Notes: generated from the letters alone by a model not told the origin. A stretch of 64,000 bases of DNA from Streptomyces canus (GCF_041435015.1 NZ_CP107989.1:2728001-2792000), one strand, 5' to 3'; positions 11,061-20,001 are shown, counted from the first letter of the stretch. A program made the numbers and translations.

Positions 11061-12037
11061 TTGGTACCTCCTACGACGCGCAGCTGGCGTTCGACAGTGC
11101 GCTTGAGCAGCTCGACCTTGAAGCGGTTGTGCTGCAGGGGACGGGCGCCTTCCGCCGCCTTCGCGGCAGCGGCCGACCAGAGGGCCCCGGAGGGGCGTTC
11201 ACCGACGAGGTGCTGCTCGACGGCGGGCAGCTTCCAGGGCACGGTGCCCACTCCCCCGGCGGCGACCTTGGCCTCGCGGATCACCCCACCGCGTACGTGC
11301 AGCGCGACGGCCGCCGAGGTCAGGGCGAACTCGTACGACTGCCGGTCACGCACCTTCAGATAGCCGGACCTGAGCGGGCGCGGGAGAGCGGGAACCCCCA
11401 CCGCCGTGATCAACTCACCTTTACGCAGGGCCTGTTCGCGTTGTGGGGTGCTGCCCGGCCGCAACAGGAAGTCGGCGAAGGGGATGTGGCGTACTCCGTC
11501 CGGGCCCAGCAGGTGCACCCGTGCCTCCAGGGCGGCGAAGGCCACGGCGGCATCGGACGGGTGCGTGGCCACGCAGGCGTCGGAGGTCCCGAGGATGGCG
11601 TGCGTGCGGTTGACGCCGTGCAGCGCGGTACAACCGGAGCCGGGCTCGCGCTTGTTGCAGTCGGCGGTGACGTCCCGGAAGTACGAGCAGCGGGTGCGCT
11701 GCATGATGTTGCCGCCGATGGTCGCCATGTTCCGCAGCTGGGCCGACGCGCTCAGCTCCAACGCCTCGGAGACGACGGGATACAAGGTGCGCACCTTGGC
11801 GTGGGCGGCGGCCTCGGACATGGTCACCAGGGCGCCGATGCGCAGGCCCCCGCCCTCGGTGACGGTGATCTCGCCCAGCGGCAGGGCGGTGATGTCGACG
11901 AGGGTCTCGGGGCGTTCGACGGCCTCCCGCATGAGGTCGACCAGGGTGGTGCCGCCGGCGATGTACCGGCCGCCGTGGCGACCGGCGTCGAGGGCTTCAC
12001 GGGTGTCGGAGACGCGGGTGTAGGAGAAGGGATGCAT
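11057..12037 (-). CDS. FAD and [4Fe-4S] subunit of aldehyde oxidoreductase (PaoB-like)
   Basis: The protein has 326 residues. FAD-binding motifs are GGTTLVDLM near residue 28 and MATIGGNIMQRTRC near 110. The cysteine-rich insert that follows (RCSYFRD, then CNKREPGSGC) is the extra [4Fe-4S] site that separates PaoB/YagS from ordinary xanthine dehydrogenase FAD subunits. It passes electrons between the [2Fe-2S] subunit and FAD. It lies 12 bases after the iron-sulfur gene and overlaps the next gene by four bases. Confidence 0.88.
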   Translation of the reverse strand: MHPFSYTRVSDTREALDAGRHGGRYIAGGTTLVDLMREAVERPETLVDITALPLGEITVTEGGGLRIGALVTMSEAAAHAKVRTLYPVVSEALELSASAQLRNMATIGGNIMQRTRCSYFRDVTADCNKREPGSGCTALHGVNRTHAILGTSDACVATHPSDAAVAFAALEARVHLLGPDGVRHIPFADFLLRPGSTPQREQALRKGELITAVGVPALPRPLRSGYLKVRDRQSYEFALTSAAVALHVRGGVIREAKVAAGGVGTVPWKLPAVEQHLVGERPSGALWSAAAAKAAEGARPLQHNRFKVELLKRTVERQLRVVGGTK

Positions 12038-12049
12038 GGCGGCCGATCC

Positions 12050-12700
12050 TCACTTCCGGCCCGCGGTCTGCTCCACCGCGCGCACGATCTTGACGTAGCA
12101 GCCGCAGCGGCAGATGTTGCCGCTCATCCACTCCCGGATCTCCTCCGGCGAGCCGGTGTGACCCTCCTGGATGCAGCCGACACCGGAGACGATCTGTCCG
12201 GGCGTGCAATAGCCGCACTGGAAGGCGTCCTGGTCGATGAACGCCTGTTGCAGCGGGTGGAGTTGATCGCCCTCGGCCAGGCCCTCGATCGTGGTGACGT
12301 CGGTCCCCTCCAGACGCACCGCGAGCGTCAGGCAGGCGTTGTGCCGCTGACCCTCGATCAGGACCGTGCACGCCCCGCAGGCTCCGGCGTTGCAGCCCTT
12401 CTTGGAGCCCGTGAGGCCGAGGTGCTCGCGGAGCAGGTCCAGCAGCGAGGTGCGGTTGTCGACCGTCACGGTACGGCGGGTGCCGTTGACCGTCAGGGAT
12501 ACACGGCTGGACGGCGGCCTCTCGGCGGCCGTCGCTTCCTCCGGGTCGGCGAGGAACGTGCCTCCGATGACGCCGCCCGCGACGACGGCACCACCGACCG
12601 CGGTGCTGGTGGCGATGAAGGTGCGCCGAGTGGGCGCCGCGGAGGACTCGCCGGTTCCGGTGGGGGGTGGGGCGGCAGGTTCGGGGAGTTCAGTTGACAT
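12050..12700 (-). CDS. Tat-exported [2Fe-2S] subunit of aldehyde oxidoreductase (PaoA-like)
   Basis: The protein has 216 residues and is the first gene of the operon. Residues 1-55 form a twin-arginine signal with TRRTFIA (Arg25-Arg26), followed by a small-residue hydrophobic stretch. A plant-type [2Fe-2S] domain follows (KGCNAGACGACTVL), then the helical second cluster domain with QCGYCTPGQ and CRCGCY. This matches PaoA/YagT. The Tat signal indicates that the whole holoenzyme is secreted folded. No PaoD/XdhC cofactor-insertion gene adjoins this operon, so insertion may rely on a protein encoded elsewhere, perhaps the xdhC at 35.5 kb. Confidence 0.9.
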   Translation of the reverse strand: MSTELPEPAAPPPTGTGESSAAPTRRTFIATSTAVGGAVVAGGVIGGTFLADPEEATAAERPPSSRVSLTVNGTRRTVTVDNRTSLLDLLREHLGLTGSKKGCNAGACGACTVLIEGQRHNACLTLAVRLEGTDVTTIEGLAEGDQLHPLQQAFIDQDAFQCGYCTPGQIVSGVGCIQEGHTGSPEEIREWMSGNICRCGCYVKIVRAVEQTAGRK

Positions 12701-12930
12701 ACGTACGCCTTCGTATCGCTGACGGATCGGCCGTACACCACAGCGGGACGGGAGACCGGATCGTCGTCACCGCGGGGAATCGGGCAACCGCGCGCTTCGG
12801 CAGCGGCGACCGCTCACCTCGGGAGTCTCGCACCACCGGCAACGCTCGTGGCAGGGAGACTTTCCTCCCCCTTTACGCTCCGTCAGGAGCGGGTGGCCGA
12901 CGCCCTGGAGGCGTTTTCGCGCGGCCGGGG

Positions 12931-13344
12931 CTACTGGTTGCGGGTGCGGAGGCCGGTGTACTGCTGGTCGGTGACCGGCTCGGCCCAGGCGGTCTCGGGC
13001 GTGCCGTCGTCCGTGCCCTCCCACAGGGCGATGTGCTCCATGAACCGGTCGGGCGCGGCACCGTGCCAGTGCTCCTCGTTCGGCGGGCACGCGACGGTCT
13101 CGCCGGGGTGGGCCTCGAAGACGGTGCCGTCCCGGGTGCCGATCAAGGCGGTGCCGGAAACGACGTGCAGGGTCTGGCCCAGGGCGTGGGAGTGCCAGTT
13201 GGTGCGGGCGCCCGGCGAGAAGCGGACCAGGTTGGCGCGCATCCTGGACGGAGCCTGGCCGGCCACGATGACATCCCACCAGACATCGCCGGTGAACCAG
13301 TCCGCCGGGGCCTTGCTGCTGGGCTGCTGCTTGATGAATTCCAT
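12931..13344 (-). CDS. Cupin-domain protein
   Basis: The protein has 137 residues. A single beta-barrel cupin carries metal-ligand motifs NWHSHALGQTLHVVSG (His, His, Gln, His) and the second histidine EEHWHGAA. Proteins of this size often sit beside SDR and alcohol dehydrogenase genes in actinobacterial redox operons, but the reaction is unknown. GGAGAG precedes the ATG. It is the last gene of a five-gene minus-strand unit. The 230 bp between it and the PaoA-like start contains nothing recognised. Confidence 0.75.
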   Translation of the reverse strand: MEFIKQQPSSKAPADWFTGDVWWDVIVAGQAPSRMRANLVRFSPGARTNWHSHALGQTLHVVSGTALIGTRDGTVFEAHPGETVACPPNEEHWHGAAPDRFMEHIALWEGTDDGTPETAWAEPVTDQQYTGLRTRNQ

Positions 13345-13380
13345 GGTCTCTCTCCGAGGGGGTCGATGCGCGGGTCGTCC

Positions 13381-14148
13381 CTAACGGGCGACGTAGCCGC
13401 CGTCCACGGGAAGGGCGACGCCGATGACGAAGCCCGCTCCGGGGCTGCACAGCCACAGGACGGCCTGGGCGATCTCCTCGGCGGTGCCCAGCCGGTTGAT
13501 GGGCTGGTTGGCCTCGGCCTCGGCGCGGTCGAGTTCGCCCTTGGCGATCATGTCGCTGACCATGGGGGTGTCGATGGTGCCCGGGCAGACGGCGTTGACG
13601 CGGATGCCCCGCGGGGCGTATTCGAGGGCTGCGCTGGAGGTCAGGCCGATCACCCCGTGCTTGGAGGCGTGGTACGAGGCGCGGCCGGGGAGGCCGACCA
13701 GGCCGCCCAGGGAGGAGCAGTTGACGATGGCGCCGCTGCCCTGGGCGCGCATGTGGCGGAGTTCGTGTTTCATGCAGGCCCAGACACCGCGGAGGTTGAT
13801 GGCGTTGACGCGGTCGAACCTCTCGGCGGGTTCTTCGGCGGCGTCGCTGGGCGGGATCTGGATGCCGGCGTTGTTGTAGGCCATGTCGAGGCGGCCGAAG
13901 GTCTCCACGGTCCGGTCGACGGCGGCGGCGACCTGGTCCTCGTCGCTGACGTCGCAGCTGAGGGCGAGCGCCCGGTGGCCGGCGTCGGTGAGTTCCTTCG
14001 CGGCCGCGTTCAGGGCCGCTTCGTCGATGTCGGTGAGGGCGACGGCGGCTCCCGACGCGGCGAACGCGCGGGCGGTGGCCAGTCCCATACCTGCGCCGGC
14101 GCCGGTGACGAAGGCGACCTGGCCGGTGAAGTCGTATGTGGGGTTCAC
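13381..14148 (-). CDS. Short-chain dehydrogenase/reductase, classical type
   Basis: The protein has 255 residues with a GTG start. The cofactor motif is GAGAGMG near residue 16, then NNAG near 92, Ser in NCSSLGG near 144, and YHASK near 159 as catalytic Tyr and Lys. The ending DGGYVAR is typical. An aspartate after strand 2 (LTDID) suggests NAD rather than NADP. It lies between a lipoprotein gene and the cupin gene in one operon. The substrate is unknown. Confidence 0.85.
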   Translation of the reverse strand: MNPTYDFTGQVAFVTGAGAGMGLATARAFAASGAAVALTDIDEAALNAAAKELTDAGHRALALSCDVSDEDQVAAAVDRTVETFGRLDMAYNNAGIQIPPSDAAEEPAERFDRVNAINLRGVWACMKHELRHMRAQGSGAIVNCSSLGGLVGLPGRASYHASKHGVIGLTSSAALEYAPRGIRVNAVCPGTIDTPMVSDMIAKGELDRAEAEANQPINRLGTAEEIAQAVLWLCSPGAGFVIGVALPVDGGYVAR

Positions 14149-14226
14149 GTCGTGGTCTCCGTACGAGTGCTGTCGAGTGCGTGGACATCGGGCGATCGTG
14201 GTAGCCGGGGCGGCGAGCCCGGCGGC

Positions 14227-14763
14227 TCAGCGCCCTGAGCGGTGGCCCGCGCCCGGCGCGACCTCGATGGTGATCTCGTCGGCGGTGGCGAGCTGCTCCA
14301 CGCCCCTCCGGTCCATGCGTCCGAGGGGGACCAGGCCGGTCGCGTAGGGGGCGTCGCGGTAGTAGGTGGCGAGCTGGTTCCAGGGCGCGTAGTACGCCAG
14401 GTCACCGACCTCGGGGTCGGTGCCCTGCGGGGCGCCGGAGGTGGACAGCTTTCGCGGCAGGTCGGCGATCTTCTCGGCCTGGTGGAAGTCGCGCAGCGAC
14501 AAGGTGAGCGGGAGCTGGGCGGCGAAGTCACGGGCGGTGGCGCTGTCGTTCAGCGTGGCGGCGATGCGGTGGCCGTTGAGCGTGAGCCGGATGTGCATGG
14601 CGGTCGTCCTGCCGGGTGATGTGGTGGCGGCCGGAGCTGTCGGAGCCTGTGGCGACGCGGAGGGGGAGGCGGCCGGGGAATCGCTGGTGCAGGCGGTGCC
14701 GACGAGCAGCAGGGCGGCGGCCGGGACCCCACGGGTGAAAGCGCGCAGGGGTGCGGGCTTCAC
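14227..14763 (-). CDS. Cyclophilin-like-fold lipoprotein
   Basis: The protein has 178 residues. A lipobox (LLVGTAC, Cys about residue 25) follows a short hydrophobic signal, so the protein should be anchored outside the membrane. A Ser/Pro/Ala-rich linker leads to a domain of about 115 residues starting MHIRLTLNGHRI and containing GDLAYYAPWNQLATYY. This is the cyclophilin_like2 family, often called a cyclophilin-like-fold protein. The GTG start overlaps the preceding SDR stop (GTGA), showing translational coupling. Catalytic prolyl-isomerase residues are not evident. Confidence 0.78.
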   Translation of the reverse strand: MKPAPLRAFTRGVPAAALLLVGTACTSDSPAASPSASPQAPTAPAATTSPGRTTAMHIRLTLNGHRIAATLNDSATARDFAAQLPLTLSLRDFHQAEKIADLPRKLSTSGAPQGTDPEVGDLAYYAPWNQLATYYRDAPYATGLVPLGRMDRRGVEQLATADEITIEVAPGAGHRSGR

Positions 14764-15443
14764 GCCTCTTCCAGTGGCTGGTCGGGCAGCGGCTCGGAGT
14801 AGTGGCGGAAGCCGTCCCGCTGCCGGTGGATGTCGTACAGCCGCTGCGCCAGCACATCGGGGCTGCTGTACTCGGCGTCGGGCCGGATGGCGCCGGGGAT
14901 GATCAGCTGGGCGGCATGGATGTTCTCCGGGCCGAGCGTGTCGTGCAGCATGCGGGCGTAGGCGCTTTCGGCGGCGAAGGCGATCGAGGTGCCGGCGACG
15001 TTCGGGTTGGGGCGTACGGCGCTGCCGCCGTTGACGAACAGCAGGGTGCCGCGGCCGAGTTCGCGCATGCCGGGCAGGACGGCGCGCACCGCGGTGACCG
15101 GGCCCTTGACGGAGAAGGCGAGCGGCGCGTCGAGGTCGTCGGCGCCGGTGTCGAGGAGCTGCTTCATGAAGTCGGCACGGGGCACCGGACTGTACTGAAG
15201 GATCTCGATGGGCCCCAGGGCGGCCGCGGCCGCGTACAGGCCGGCGCTCAGCGACTCGGTGTCGAGGACGTCGGCGGTGAAGCCGCGGGCCTGGATGCCG
15301 TCACGGGCCAGCTCGGTGGTCATCTCCTCCAGGCGCTCGGCGTTGCGTGCGATGAGGGCGACGGCGTGGCCGGCGGTTCCGAAGCGGCGGGCGGTGGCCA
15401 GCCCGAGACCGGGGCCGGCGCCGATGAGCGCGAAGGTCGTCAT
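14760..15443 (-). CDS. Atypical SDR-family oxidoreductase
   Basis: The protein has 227 residues from the ATG giving MTTFALIGAGPGLG. The Rossmann glycine motif is GAGPGLG and an NADP-type Arg follows (ARNAERLEE). The usual catalytic YxxxK is missing: the matching segment reads AAESAYARML, without the lysine. Such proteins are common in Streptomyces beside zinc alcohol dehydrogenases, but whether this one is active is unclear. It overlaps the next gene by four bases. Confidence 0.75.
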   Translation of the reverse strand: MTTFALIGAGPGLGLATARRFGTAGHAVALIARNAERLEEMTTELARDGIQARGFTADVLDTESLSAGLYAAAAALGPIEILQYSPVPRADFMKQLLDTGADDLDAPLAFSVKGPVTAVRAVLPGMRELGRGTLLFVNGGSAVRPNPNVAGTSIAFAAESAYARMLHDTLGPENIHAAQLIIPGAIRPDAEYSSPDVLAQRLYDIHRQRDGFRHYSEPLPDQPLEEA

Positions 15444-15537
15444 GGGGGTACGTCGTTCCTTGTGTGAGGCGTTCCTTGTATGGGGCCGAGGCGTTCCGTG
15501 CTGCTCGACAGGTGCAAGCCGGTCGCCGGGCTGGGGG

Positions 15538-16554
15538 TCAGGGCTTGAGGAGGGTCTTGATGGCGCGGCGCTCGTCCATCGCCCGGTATCCCTCGGCGAC
15601 CTGGTCCAGGGGCAGGGTGAGGTCGAAGACCTTGCCCGGGTTGATCCGGCCGGTGAGGACACGGTCGATGAGGTCGGGCAGGAAGCGGCGTACGGGTGCG
15701 GGTCCGCCGCGCAGCCCGACGTGGGAGAAGAACAGCTCCTGGCCGTCGACCGCCACCTCGTGCGGGACGCCGACGAAGCCGACGTTGCCGCCGGGCCGGG
15801 TGGAGCTCAGGGCCTGCCGCATCGACTCGGCGGTGCCGACACACTCCAGCACGGAGTCGGCGCCGACCCCTTCGGTGAGGTCCTTGACGCGGGCGATGCC
15901 TTCGTCGCCGCGCTCGGCGACGATGTCGGTGGCTCCGAACTCCAGGGCGAGCTCCTGCCGGGAGGCGTGGCGGCTCATGGCGATGATCCGCTCAGCGCCG
16001 AGCTCCTTGGCGGCGATGACCCCGCACAGGCCGACCGCCCCGTCACCGACGACCACGGCGGTGGAGCCGGGCTTCACCTCGGCGGCGAGGGCGGCGTACC
16101 AACCGGTGCCCATCACGTCGGAGACGGCGAGCAGGCTCGGCACGAGTTCGCCGGCCGGGTGCTCGTCGGTGGCGACGAGGGTGCCGTGGGCGTTGGGGAT
16201 GCGCACGTGGTCGGCCTGACAGGTGCTCATGAACTCGCGGTGCAGACAGGAGGACTGCCAGCCGTTACGGCAGTTGGCGCAGGTGTTGTCCGAGGTGGCG
16301 AACGACCCGACGACGAACTGGCCCGGCTTGACGTTGGCGACCCCGCTGCCGACCTCCTCGACGATGCCGACGTACTCGTGGCCCATCGGGTGCGGGTCGC
16401 CGATCGGTTCCGCGCCGCGGTAGGGCCACAGGTCGGAGCCGCACACACAGGTGGCGACCGTGCGGATCACCGCGTCGGTCGGGTTGATGATCTTCGGGTC
16501 GTCGAGCTCCTCGAAGCGCACGTCGCCAGGGGCGTAGATGACTGCTCCGCGCAT
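15538..16554 (-). CDS. Zinc-dependent alcohol dehydrogenase (MDR family)
   Basis: The protein has 338 residues from the ATG giving MRGAVIYAPG. The catalytic zinc site is formed by CVCGSD near residue 38 and GHEYVGIVEEVG. The structural zinc is held by four cysteines around NTCANCRNGWQSSC. The nucleotide fold is at VVVGDGAVG near 165. It resembles formaldehyde/threonine-type MDR enzymes that oxidise small alcohols. It is the first gene of the five-gene operon and diverges from an MmyB-type regulator across 198 bp with repeats. Confidence 0.85.
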   Translation of the reverse strand: MRGAVIYAPGDVRFEELDDPKIINPTDAVIRTVATCVCGSDLWPYRGAEPIGDPHPMGHEYVGIVEEVGSGVANVKPGQFVVGSFATSDNTCANCRNGWQSSCLHREFMSTCQADHVRIPNAHGTLVATDEHPAGELVPSLLAVSDVMGTGWYAALAAEVKPGSTAVVVGDGAVGLCGVIAAKELGAERIIAMSRHASRQELALEFGATDIVAERGDEGIARVKDLTEGVGADSVLECVGTAESMRQALSSTRPGGNVGFVGVPHEVAVDGQELFFSHVGLRGGPAPVRRFLPDLIDRVLTGRINPGKVFDLTLPLDQVAEGYRAMDERRAIKTLLKP

Positions 16555-16677
16555 GGGGTTGCTTCCTTCGGTGCGAGGGTCGGTGAGCCGCAGCCGGTGA
16601 TCGCGATTGGCTGTTCGCAATCGGCTGCTCGTTTTCGAGCCTCACACGCGAGGGCAGACGCGAAAAGCGGAGAAATC

Positions 16678-16715
16678 CATCCTGGGAGGAGAACATCCTG
16701 GGAGTAAATTCTCCC
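16678..16715. promoter_or_regulatory. Repeats in the divergent promoter region, probable operator of the XRE regulator
   Basis: CATCCTGGGAG occurs twice in direct orientation (16678-16688 and 16694-16704), and GGGAG-N6-CTCCC forms a dyad at 16700-16715. The cluster lies between the alcohol dehydrogenase and XRE starts, where an activator or autoregulator would bind. Confidence 0.5.
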
Positions 16716-16752
16716 CCCTTTCCCGAGTGGCATCGGTGTCATGCTGGGAAGC

Positions 16753-17622
16753 ATGACCGCCAACGTTCCCCTCAATGAGCTGGGAGAATTCCTCAAGAAG
16801 CGCCGCTCCGAGCTGAGCCCGCGCACGGTCGGACTGCCCGACACCGGCAAGCCGCGCCGGGTGGCCGGGCTGCGCCGCGAGGAGGTCGCCCAGCTCGCCA
16901 GCATCAGCACCGACTACTACACCCGTCTCGAACAGGGCCGTATGCAGGCGTCGGCGCCCGTGCTGGACGTTCTCGCCCAGGTACTCCATCTGGATGACGA
17001 CGAGCGGGGCTACCTCTTCCAACTCGCGGGCAAGACCACCGGCCGCACCCGGCGGCGCGGCCGGCAGAAGGTCCAGCCGCAGTTGCAGCGCGTCCTGGAC
17101 GACCTCACCGCCACCCCGGCCATCGTGCAGGGCCGGCGCGGGGACATCCTCGCCTGGAACGCGCTGGCGGCCGCACTGGTCACCGACTTCTCCCGGATCC
17201 CGGAAAAGCACCGCAATTACCCGCGGATCATCTTCACGGATCCGGCCATGCGCACCCTGTACGCGGACTGGAAGACCTCGGCGCACATCTCCGTGGCACA
17301 GTTGCGGATGGAAGCCGCGAAGTACCCCGAGGACCCTCGCCTGATCGAGCTGGTCGGTGAACTGTCCATGCGGGACAAGCAGTTCGCCCAGTGGTGGGGC
17401 GATCACCGCGTCGCCGCACGCACGGTGGGCACGAAGACGCTGAACCATCCGGGCGTCGGCGAACTCGTCCTGGACTGGGACACCCTCACCGCCAACACCG
17501 ATCCCGACCAGCACCTGACCGTCTGGACGGCCGCACCCGGCTCCCCCACCCACGAGCGGCTGCGCATCCTCGCCTCCTGGGCCGCCGACCAGAACCTGCC
17601 GGCCTCCTCCCCTCTCAGCTGA
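16753..17622 (+). CDS. XRE-type regulator with MmyB-like ligand-binding domain
   Basis: The protein has 289 residues from the ATG with GGGAAG just ahead. An earlier in-frame ATG at 16741 has no ribosome site. The helix-turn-helix is at about residues 35-70 (GLRREEVAQLASISTDYYTRLEQG). The C-terminal two thirds is the PAS-like MmyB domain, which in studied members binds fatty acids. It is divergent from the redox operon and probably controls it. It is the same family as the two regulators at 22.7 and 28.4 kb but clearly more distant in sequence. Confidence 0.85.
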   Translation: MTANVPLNELGEFLKKRRSELSPRTVGLPDTGKPRRVAGLRREEVAQLASISTDYYTRLEQGRMQASAPVLDVLAQVLHLDDDERGYLFQLAGKTTGRTRRRGRQKVQPQLQRVLDDLTATPAIVQGRRGDILAWNALAAALVTDFSRIPEKHRNYPRIIFTDPAMRTLYADWKTSAHISVAQLRMEAAKYPEDPRLIELVGELSMRDKQFAQWWGDHRVAARTVGTKTLNHPGVGELVLDWDTLTANTDPDQHLTVWTAAPGSPTHERLRILASWAADQNLPASSPLS

Positions 17623-17829
17623 CCACGAGGGACCGCCGTCGCGGGTACGCCGCCGTGTCGTGCCGGTGGCACCGCCCAACGGAAGACGGACGCACTCCTC
17701 CGCTGTGCCGTCGGGCAACGGCCACCGTGCCGAAACGGAGGCCGCCGTGGGCGCGGAACCGGCGAAGCGCATGACCGGCGTGCTCGCGGCGACGCCCCGA
17801 CGACACGTCAGAACATGAGGGCGTACAGA

Positions 17830-17910
17830 TCAGGCGCCCTTCGCCGCAGGCTCCAAAATCGCCACGCACTCCACGTGATGCGTCATCGGAAAGATGTCGG
17901 CCTGAGCAGG
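17830..17910 (-). pseudogene. Remnant of a TrmA/RumA-type RNA methyltransferase C-terminus (copy B)
   Basis: On the minus strand the frame ends DIFPMTHHVECVAILEPA and a stop, the characteristic terminus of TRAM-domain SAM-dependent uridine methyltransferases. Nothing upstream keeps the frame, so only the last 25 or so codons survive. The remainder of 17623-18131 shows no gene. Confidence 0.65.
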
Positions 17911-18131
17911 TCCCGGAAAAGACCAGGTCAAGACCTGTTTCTCGGCTGACGACCCCGCGTGTGTGCGGCCAGAGCGTCAAACGAGCGTCATGACCGACAA
18001 GTCCTTCCCTCCCGCTCCGGGCAGGACACGCTGCCGGTACCAGCTCACCCCCGTACGGGTCTGCCCCTTCCCTCCGGACGCCGGCTCGCGCATCACGACA
18101 CGCACGACGTCACGGCCGCCACGATGGCGAC

Positions 18132-18596
18132 ATGCCCTCGAGTTCAGAGCACCCCGCACCCGCGCCGAGGAACTTCTCGGGCGCGGAAGCCGAGGATCTC
18201 GCGCTGTACTGGGAGAAGTTCCGGCGGCGTCTGCCGGAGTCGCTGGAGGAGTTGCACGGCCCGATCCAAGGGGTCGTGGAGCTGCCGCTGCACATGGCCT
18301 GGTCCGGGATGACCTCGTACGACATGGGCAATCCTCGCCAGCGCACGGGCCTGTACCGCACCGTCCTGCATGAGGGACTGCGCGACGACCTGCCCCGCTA
18401 CCTCAACCAGGACCTGCTCCTCCAGTTGTGGCCAGTGCTGCGCGCCCTGGTCGGTCGCACCGTGCGTACCGTTTGGGAGGACGCCTTCCCCCAGCTCGCC
18501 TGCCGCACTCGGGCAGCCGCGACCTGTCCCATGTCCGCTCACGAGGCACCCTCTCTGACCTTTCCGGTGGCGGTCATGACCGGGCGGGCTTCGTGA
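18132..18596 (+). CDS. Conserved streptomycete hypothetical protein
   Basis: The protein has 154 residues. The body (SGAEAEDLALYWEKFRRRLP through QDLLLQLWPVLRALVGR) resembles a small helical protein family of about 120-130 residues, widespread and uncharacterised in Streptomyces. The last 30 residues look unrelated, and the reading frame runs 23 bases into the 3' end of the convergent monooxygenase gene. The native C-terminus was probably replaced during rearrangement. No function can be assigned. Confidence 0.6.
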   Translation: MPSSSEHPAPAPRNFSGAEAEDLALYWEKFRRRLPESLEELHGPIQGVVELPLHMAWSGMTSYDMGNPRQRTGLYRTVLHEGLRDDLPRYLNQDLLLQLWPVLRALVGRTVRTVWEDAFPQLACRTRAAATCPMSAHEAPSLTFPVAVMTGRAS

Positions 18597-19914
18597 GGCG
18601 CGGGTCCAGGCCATACTGCTCGTGGGCGCCGAGGTTCTCGCGCAGGGTGGGGCCTTCGTAGTCGTCGTGGAACAGGCCGCGTTCCTGCAGGATCGGGGCG
18701 ACCTGGTCGACGAAGGCGTCGAAGCCGTCGTGGTAGCCGTCGACGGCGATCGAGAAGCCGTCGCAGGCCCCTGCCTCGAACCACTGCTGCATGTGGTCGG
18801 CCACGTCGGCGGCGGTGCCGGCGACCACCGGGTGGTAGTCGATGACACCGTGGGCGAGCACGTCGCGCAGGGTCCAGCCTTCCCGGGCCACTTCGACGGC
18901 GCGAGCGGAGCGCGGGTCGTGCGGGCTGGGCACGGCGTCGGCGAGTTGGTCCGCGGTCAGCGGCTCGTCGAGTTGGCTGGGGCCGAGCGGGAGGCCGATC
19001 ATGACGCCGAGGTAGCGAACGCGTTGGTTCAGGTCGACGACCTCGTCCAGGAAGCGGCGCCGTTCCAGGCCGGCCTGGCGGGAGGAGGCGATGGTCGGCA
19101 TGAACCCGGCGAGCATCTTCACCTCGTCCGGGTCGCGTCCGGCCCGTTTGGCGGCGTCCCGCAGGGCCTCGCGCTGGGCTCGGGCGTCTTCGATGGTGTA
19201 CGGGTTGGCGTAGACGCCGCTGGCGTAGCGGCCCGCGAGTTCCAGGCCGTAACTGCCGCCGCCTGCCTGGAAGATGACCGGCTGGCCCTGCTCGGACGGG
19301 GGGATGGGCAGCGGGCCGCGGGAGGCGGTGTGCTTGCCCTGGAGGTTGACCGGCTGGATCTTTTCCATGTCGGCGAACCGCTTGCCGTCGACGTCGAGCA
19401 GCCAGGCGTCCTTCTCCCAGCTGCCCCACAGCCCCTGCACTATCTGGATGACCTCGTGGGCGCGCTCGTACTTCTCCGCGCGCGGCGGGATCGTCGCGCC
19501 GAAGTTCGCGGCGGCGGCGGGGTCGGAGGTGGTCACCGCGTTCCAGCCGGCCCGGCCGTGGCTGATCACGTCCAGGGCCTTGAACTGGCGGGCGAGGTTG
19601 TAGGGCTCGGTGAACGTGGTGGAGGCGGTGGTGACCAGGCCGATCCGCTCGGTCTCGCGCGCGAGGACGGTCAGGATCAGCAGCGGGTCGATCATGTGGT
19701 GCGGGGCATGGTGGTCGAGGTCGACGTCCAGTACCGGGGTGTCGGCGATGAACAGCAGCTGGATCTTGCCGCGCTCGGCCGTCTGCGCGTAACGCACGAA
19801 CTGGTTCATGTCCGTGTAGCTCTTCAGGTTCGCACCCGGCAGCCGCCAGGCCCCGGGTGCGGCCCCGTATCCGCCGCTGAACTGCATTCCCAGGACCATC
19901 TGTCGGCTTGTCAC
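18574..19914 (-). CDS. FMN-dependent monooxygenase, NtaA/SnaA/DszA family
   Basis: The protein has 446 residues from a GTG with GGAGAAG 8 bases ahead. It is a bacterial-luciferase-like TIM barrel with family motifs SHGRAGWNAVTT near residue 120 and QAGGGSYGLELAGRYA near 210. Members use reduced FMN from a separate reductase to oxidise sulfur or nitrogen compounds such as nitrilotriacetate or dibenzothiophene sulfone. The nitroreductase gene 168 bp upstream may supply reduced flavin. Its promoter contains a palindromic operator shared with the TetR gene at 22 kb. Confidence 0.83.
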   Translation of the reverse strand: MTSRQMVLGMQFSGGYGAAPGAWRLPGANLKSYTDMNQFVRYAQTAERGKIQLLFIADTPVLDVDLDHHAPHHMIDPLLILTVLARETERIGLVTTASTTFTEPYNLARQFKALDVISHGRAGWNAVTTSDPAAAANFGATIPPRAEKYERAHEVIQIVQGLWGSWEKDAWLLDVDGKRFADMEKIQPVNLQGKHTASRGPLPIPPSEQGQPVIFQAGGGSYGLELAGRYASGVYANPYTIEDARAQREALRDAAKRAGRDPDEVKMLAGFMPTIASSRQAGLERRRFLDEVVDLNQRVRYLGVMIGLPLGPSQLDEPLTADQLADAVPSPHDPRSARAVEVAREGWTLRDVLAHGVIDYHPVVAGTAADVADHMQQWFEAGACDGFSIAVDGYHDGFDAFVDQVAPILQERGLFHDDYEGPTLRENLGAHEQYGLDPRLTKPARS

Positions 19915-19970
19915 GGTTACTTCTCCAGACCGGGAGACGGGAAACGGAGAGTGCCTCCGATTACTGCATC

Positions 19971-20001
19971 GACAATACGGAGGCGCCATCCGTATTGTCA
20001 A
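19971..20001 (-). promoter_or_regulatory. Monooxygenase promoter with embedded TetR operator (site C)
   Basis: On the minus strand, -35 TTGACA (20001-19996) and -10 TATTGT (19977-19972) are separated by 18 bases. The spacer contains CGGATGGCGCCTCCG. The whole region 19971-19999 is a perfect 11-bp inverted repeat around 7 bases. The core 19978-19992 matches two sites in front of the TetR gene at 22.5 kb. Confidence 0.75.
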
